Notes under the pieces: model-generated
Databases searched by the model: none
Seen by the model: the letters and a program-made list of their open reading frames with translations, nothing else
Told to the model about the DNA's origin: nothing
Shown: piece by piece, positions 58,949-64,000 of the stretch
Numbering within the stretch: position 1 is the stretch's first letter
Layout of the letters: each line of letters begins with the position of its first letter
DNA from: Salvia splendens
Taxonomy: Eukaryota > Streptophyta > Magnoliopsida > Lamiales > Lamiaceae
Assembly: GCF_004379255.2 (NCBI RefSeq)
Contig: NC_056037.1
Span: 1,364,001-1,428,000, forward strand
Length of the DNA: 64,000 nucleotides
Reading direction: 5' to 3'
Made by a program: the position numbers and the translations under genes

Positions 58949-60851
58949 CTACTCTGTGATTCCAAAACATAGAAATCAATTAGTTGCCTCGAAAAATCCC
59001 TAAGCACATTGTTCTTTTCTCGCTGAAATCCTTATGCGAATGACAGAACACGGTTGCTTACTATAGCTGATTTTCTATAGACTACTGATTTTCTTGCTAT
59101 TCTTAAATTTCAGTCACCCCTAAATGATTTTTGAGTTATTTAGGATTTCAAACACTTGAACTATCATCATGATGTCTAACAACATTTTCTAGATGTCCAG
59201 CAGTTGCCTCTAGAGTCGAGAGCTTGGATTAACGCTGTTGTCAATGGTACCTCACTCTCCTAGTACGCAAATGCTATTTTAGCCAGTGAAAACATCGAGA
59301 ATGCCTTTTTCAAATGCAAGAACAATGGTATTCTTGCGAGCATGCAAGTCTATATCCTATAAATCATGAGAAAGCTGTGTCAAGAGTTAACAAGTTTGTT
59401 CTTAAATTTCATCCAGAATGGTTTAGAGCATGTAGACACTCCATAGTTCATGACAAAGTTGTTTCTTTTTCTTTATACAAACGCAGGAAAAAACGGTTCA
59501 AAGACACAAACAATATAACTAGCTATCATCCACAACATAGCACAACTGTTCTTATATACCAGTACCATCCGTACGCCTGAATGATTTTGAGTGACTTAAA
59601 AGTTTCAAATCCTTAACTACCACCAGAGGATCCAGCATACTCGATACAAATGCAACTAGAACCCACAAAATCATTCAAATTATTCAATTTAAATGCAACT
59701 ATATCAAAAAGCAAAGCAAGGACAATAAGTTTTACCTTCAGAAGAAGGATTTTGAGCATTAATTCTGTTGTAAAATTGAGTAAATCTTCTTCGATGAGGT
59801 GGCTTTGGCTTGAAGGTTTTTTTCCTCAGACCAAAAATTTCCTGCACTAGAGGTACGTGAACCAGTACCAGCTTCCATGCCAAGAACCACCCTACACATA
59901 TAACACACACACAAATGAGAAAACACACACAAAAAATGCAGCTTCCATTCCAAGAACCACCCAACACAGATAACACACAAAAAATGTGTGTGTGTGTGTG
60001 AGAGGGAGACATAGCGGGCTTTTGGTGTTAATGCGGGCATACTCTTTTGTTATTACAAGAAAACACTAGCTATGGATGCTTCGTCCTTGGACGGTAAAGA
60101 TTCTTGCCTTTACCTTATTCCTTTGCAATCCATTTGTTTCAATTTCCCAGATTTTGGCGAAAAATCGTATCATATGATTGGCTTTACTGTGAAAAGATTA
60201 AATCTTTCCTTTTCAAGAATATTTCGTGAGCAATGGGATGGTGAGTTCGTATTCGATCTTTTTCATGATTCGATTTCACAGGTGAGCAATGATGAGCAAT
60301 GAAATTTACACCACAGGCACAGGCACTCATCAGATAATAAACTCATGCACACACTCCATTGCTGCTACTTTTCCTATTTTATTTCCCTTTTTTACTCCAC
60401 ACAGATACACACAAAACGAGAGAGAGGGGGGGGGGGGGGTTGCTTCAATCTGGGAATTAGGCCAAGCTACATTAAACACGCAAGAGCTAAAGGGGGAAAA
60501 GTGTTAGGGAACCCTAATTGAAGGGATTGAATACATAAACCTAATTAATACTCCCAATTCACCACTTTCATCATAAATAAGAAAGGCAAAAAAAGAATCC
60601 ACGTTCAATAGCGCAGATAAAAGAGTTACTCCAGATAATTGCAGAATTCATATCAATGTATGTAGAGAGAATCAGTCGAACAAATGAATTTATGAGCAAC
60701 CTATCAATTAATATACATAAAGACGAAGAGAGAGCTGACCAAAGAAGAGTAAGGAGGCGGTGAAGAGAATAGCAGCGATGGGACGAAGTAGAAGATAACT
60801 GAAGTAATCCCAATATGAGAGAGAGAATGATTCGTCGTATAAAAACTCCAT
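58949..60851 (-). CDS. Small membrane protein of unknown function
   Basis: Spliced 90-aa protein that I do not recognise by name. Exons 60851-60740, 59891-59736 and 58953-58949 are GT-AG, in frame, 273 nt; the last exon adds one residue and a TAG. Residues 1-18 (MEFLYDESFSLSYWDYF) are acidic and aromatic. About 19-53 is strongly hydrophobic, one long or two close membrane helices (YLLLRPIAAILFTASLLFFG, WFLAWKLVLVHVPLVQEIFG). The tail is basic, with RKKTFKPKPPHRRRFTQFYN, and probably cytosolic. The precise hydrophobic-to-basic join across the intron argues that this is a real gene. Plants have conserved proteins of this layout with no assigned role. Confidence 0.65.
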
Positions 60852-60985
60852 CTTTGTTGACTTTAATTTGAAGGTTTCCAGTTTGTAGGTCGCCAGCTCC
60901 AGATAGACGATCACATTCATCGATCAGCTGTATTCTGTATTTATTAGCGACATCAAAAACCGTGTTAGTACCAAACAACACCTTT

Positions 60986-61804
60986 TTTTTAACGTACTTT
61001 TTTCAAAAATATTAGTATTACTAATATTTTTTATGAAATTAAGTTAGATTTGATTTAGTTTAACCCTATCAAATACCAACATTCGTTTGGGCTTGATTAG
61101 GTTTATGGCATGAATAATTCACCATTTGAATTTGTCATCTCTTTAACACGTGTTCTAAATAATTCGTTTAACGGATAAAGAATTAAGAAACTCACATGAT
61201 ACAGTCGGACGCTCGTAGTTGCCTTATTGTGTCAAGTACAATTTGTATGTTTGTTACCGGTCATATTCCATAGGGTGTTCGGCAAATTTATCCAGCTTGT
61301 TCATGATTCAGTTAGATTACTAGAGTGTCTCAAAACCAGTTGCATGGGCATAGCTCGTGTGAGATTTAGTTAAGAGTGAGAAGTCGTTTGAAGGTGTACC
61401 AAGAGTCGTTAGTCGTCTTGCTACGCGTCATCCCAAAGTATTGCCGCCAAGTATTCGAATAATCCTACCACCTTGGTCGAGAGAATCCAAGTAGACGTTT
61501 TGCTCGATCATTCACCCAACGAGGGGCATGTCATTTGGCATCAGAGCCAACGACACCAGGCACACCCACCCCATCGTCAAACAACTTTTGCACCGGACGC
61601 CAAACGCATATGTCTAACAAGGTCGTCGAGAACCTCAACCCAAAAATCTATGATGAAACATGTTGAGGCTTGGCCCGGACCGGCCTTGAAAACATACCAT
61701 CGATCAACATACATTGGTAACATTTAAATACACTTGCAAAATTTGTTTTAAAATTACATAGATGAATAGTACTATTTATATGCTACTACTATTTATATGC
61801 TAGT
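60986..61804. other. Intergenic DNA with a retroelement remnant
   Basis: 61540-61551 reads TGGCATCAGAGC, one mismatch from the tRNA-Met primer-binding site TGGTATCAGAGC used by many plant LTR elements, and the GC-richer text around 61260-61700 is unlike the flanks. This suggests a decayed LTR end plus leader. No coding domain or second LTR is seen, so the call is weak. Confidence 0.35.
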
Positions 61805-64000
61805 TTATGCCCTAGTTTTATCCATAAACAAAGTTCTAATCTTGTTTAATTTCGCTACAACTTGAGTCATTGTGATTCTATCAAAAGGTGAACTGGCTAA
61901 GCATTCCATTGCCAAACTCAAAAGAGATGACAAACATTCCTCCTTCAACGAGAAATCCTTCTCTTCTCCTTCTAGCAAAGCCGCATCCACGACTTCAATC
62001 ATCACGTTTCTGCGCAACGCGAGGCTCACCCACGACTTCAAGCTCATTTCACCACCGAACATATCATCCGTAGGCCTTTTACTGGTGCACAGCTCCAGCA
62101 CCATTATGCCAAAGCTGTACACGTCCCCGCTTGTCGACACGATGCCTTCACCTCCATATTCTGCAATGAAAAACAAGAAATATATGACCCTTCGGATCGA
62201 AAATCATAAAGATCGGTTTATGTTTATTACCTGGAGACATATATCCAACGGTAGCTAAGGTTCTGGTTTGAGCTGTCAGCTCTCCCTCTCCAAACAACTT
62301 GGCTATACCAAAATCACCCACACGAGCTGTCATGTCTTCGTCCAGCAGCACATTGCTTGGCTTCAAATCGCAGTGAACAATAGGGGATGTGAGCCCAACA
62401 TGAAGATATTCCAACGCAGATGCCACATCCACAGCCACGCCCACTCTTCCTTGCAAGTCCAAGAAGAAGTCGCTGGAATACAACCATTTCTCGAGGCTGC
62501 CATTAGGCATGTACTCGTAGAGCAAAGCTTTGAAATCTTCACTGCTGCAGCATCCGATGATCTTGATCAGGTTCCTATGGCGAATCGAGCTCAACACTTC
62601 CACCTCTGTGTCAAAGCTCTTGGCCACTTTCCCAGATTCCAAGTTGAAGACTTTAACTGCAACAGTTAGGCCAGATGAAAGAGTTCCTTTGTACACTGTC
62701 CCAAAACCTCCACTTCCTAGTTTGTTGCTCTCACTGAAGCAGTCAGTTGCCCGTTGCAGCTCAAGATAAGAGCTCCTCTTCCATGCATGAAGTGATGGAT
62801 GGTCATCTTCTGTCTGCTCTTTCATCATTGATCTTTGTCTTCTAATCAGTACAACGACAAAGATCACCACGATGAGGGCAAGTATGAAAGGAGGTATCAC
62901 ATACTTGATATATCTGGTCCAAGAGTTCACACTCTTGGACTTCTGGCTACAATGAGGGACACGTAGATCCTGCATACGCGTCTCACTGCACAAACCATAG
63001 TTCTCTAAGAACGATTCAGCAGTGAAGTTAGCAAAACAACCACCTTTAGGAATCTCTCCTTGGAGTCTGTTGTAAGAAAGATTTAATACTTCAGGAAGGC
63101 AAGGCCCTCGAGTGATTTAGGTATAGAACCGGAAAAGGTATTAAACGAGAGATCTAATGATTCCAAACCTCTCAATTTACCAATGGATTCAGGAATAGGC
63201 CCTTGCAGCTTGTTATGTGCCAGAGATAGCACAACTAATGACTCTGCTTTGTCAATGGAGCTAGAGACGTTGCCTGAGAACAAATTCCACGACAAGTCCA
63301 AATCCGTTATAACCTTCAAATTTCCTATCTCAGACAGAAGAGAGCCATTCAAACTGTTTGTGGATAAGTTCAAGGCCACTAGATCATTGAGCTGCCATAA
63401 GGTGGACGGAACATTGCCTTCCAAATATTTGAATCGAGGTATAATCTTCTCAAAGTTTTCATTTCACCAATACATGAAGGGATCTGCCCATGGAGCATGT
63501 TATGGCTCACATACAAGTCCCCCAAACGGCTTAACTGGCAAAGCTGTGGGGGGATATATCCTTCAAGCTTGTTATACTCGAGATATATACGTATGAGTTG
63601 GCTCAGATTTCCCAGTATGCTTGGTATGGATCCTGTTAGCTCATTGCTGTCCAAATATAAGTCACGCAAGTTGGTCACGTTGCCAATTTCAGCAGGAATG
63701 GAACCTCTGATTCCACACCCAAACCCTCTAACAACCTGAAGAGTAGCAGAGAGGTTGCCAATTGAAGCATACCATTCAGTTGATTTAGTGAAAATTCTAC
63801 ATCATGCAAGAATTGGCACTTTGGTAAAGAAGACAAAAAAGATGTTCCTGTTAGATTATTCTCTGCAAGAAGAAGGCGTTGCAAGAGTCTAAGATTACCA
63901 AAATCGGGTATTGTGCCAGTAAAAGAGTTGGAGGTCATGACCAGGTCAGTAAGACTAGAAGCATTGGTGATAAAGCTTGGAATTGGTCCACTCAGTTTGT
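61805..64000 (-). pseudogene. LRR receptor-like kinase, non-RD, frameshifted in the LRRs
   Basis: Surface receptor kinase of the LRR XII (FLS2/EFR-like) type, which senses microbial or other ligands. It runs off the right edge, so the N-terminus is missing. The extracellular part is a run of plant LRRs (for example LTGSIPSILGNLSQLIRIYL). The frame must change near 63765, 63427 and 63087, each fitting loss of one base or 3n+1 bases. From about 63080 the frame is open: TM helix around IKYVIPPFILALIVVIFVVV; kinase with GSGGFGTVYKG, VAVKVF lysine, HCDLKPSN (non-RD) and GDFG. One intron (62230-62161) splits MSP from EYGGEG, as usual in this family. The C-terminus ends KTRA at 61805. As it stands, no full receptor can be made. 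Confidence 0.85.

Noticed and set aside
1..64000. CRISPR arrays, tRNA or rRNA genes
   Set aside because: No regularly spaced short repeats with unique spacers; no tRNA B-box/acceptor pairs or rRNA cores noticed. The minisatellites at 18885-19305 have no spacers.

Overview
This is a nuclear chromosome segment of a flowering plant. The genes are spliced with GT-AG introns and sit in AT-rich intergenic DNA. Their products are plant-specific or plant-typical: a starch phosphoglucan, water dikinase, a plastid-type GrpE with a transit-peptide-like N-terminus, a beta-1,3-galactosyltransferase with a plant-type N-terminus, and an LRR receptor kinase with a non-RD (HCD) catalytic loop. Transposons of at least six superfamilies are present. 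The set suggests a dicot, but the sequence alone does not settle the family.

Layout. 1-2.9 kb: AT-rich DNA with a 141-bp tandem duplication. 2.9-6.1 kb, minus: an 11-exon beta-1,3-galactosyltransferase. 6.2-8.6 kb: intergenic DNA with MITE-like and CACTA-like remnants. 8.7-11.3 kb, plus: eRF1, the translation termination factor, with a 5'-UTR intron. 12.8-23.5 kb: a transposon-disrupted locus. An intact-looking PIF/Harbinger element with a TAA target-site duplication sits inside a short open exon. After it comes a tandemly duplicated fold-back sequence, and its second copy is split by a very young Ty3/gypsy (Tat-like) LTR retrotransposon with matching 651-bp LTRs. That element has lost its own replication genes but keeps a fully open four-exon gene on the opposite strand. 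24.3-25.6 kb: MITEs, including a hAT element with an 8-bp TSD. 26.4-29.2 kb, plus: eIF5, with a 5'-UTR intron and an 80-codon upstream ORF. 30.7-33.4 kb: three non-autonomous DNA transposons side by side (two Mutator-like fold-backs with 9-bp TSDs, one hAT with an 8-bp TSD). 34.0-35.2 kb: a deleted PIF/Harbinger relative. 35.9-39.9 kb: Stowaway and other MITEs, a copia-like LTR remnant and a GC-rich low-complexity block.

40.8-47.5 kb, minus: the complete 19-exon PWD gene (1202 aa). 48.9-51.2 kb, minus: mitochondrial ADP/ATP carrier. 52.0-54.6 kb, plus: GrpE, divergent from the carrier. 55.0-58.3 kb, minus: an RBM42-like RRM protein. 58.9-60.9 kb, minus: a 90-residue membrane protein of unknown role. 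61.8 kb to the right edge, minus: an LRR receptor kinase with an open kinase region and three frameshifts in its LRR region.

Most genes are unrelated housekeeping genes that happen to be neighbours: translation (eRF1, eIF5), starch breakdown (PWD), organelle transport and folding (ADP/ATP carrier, GrpE) and cell-wall or arabinogalactan glycosylation (galactosyltransferase). The exon structures given were worked out by hand. In each complete gene every junction keeps frame and the total length is a multiple of three.
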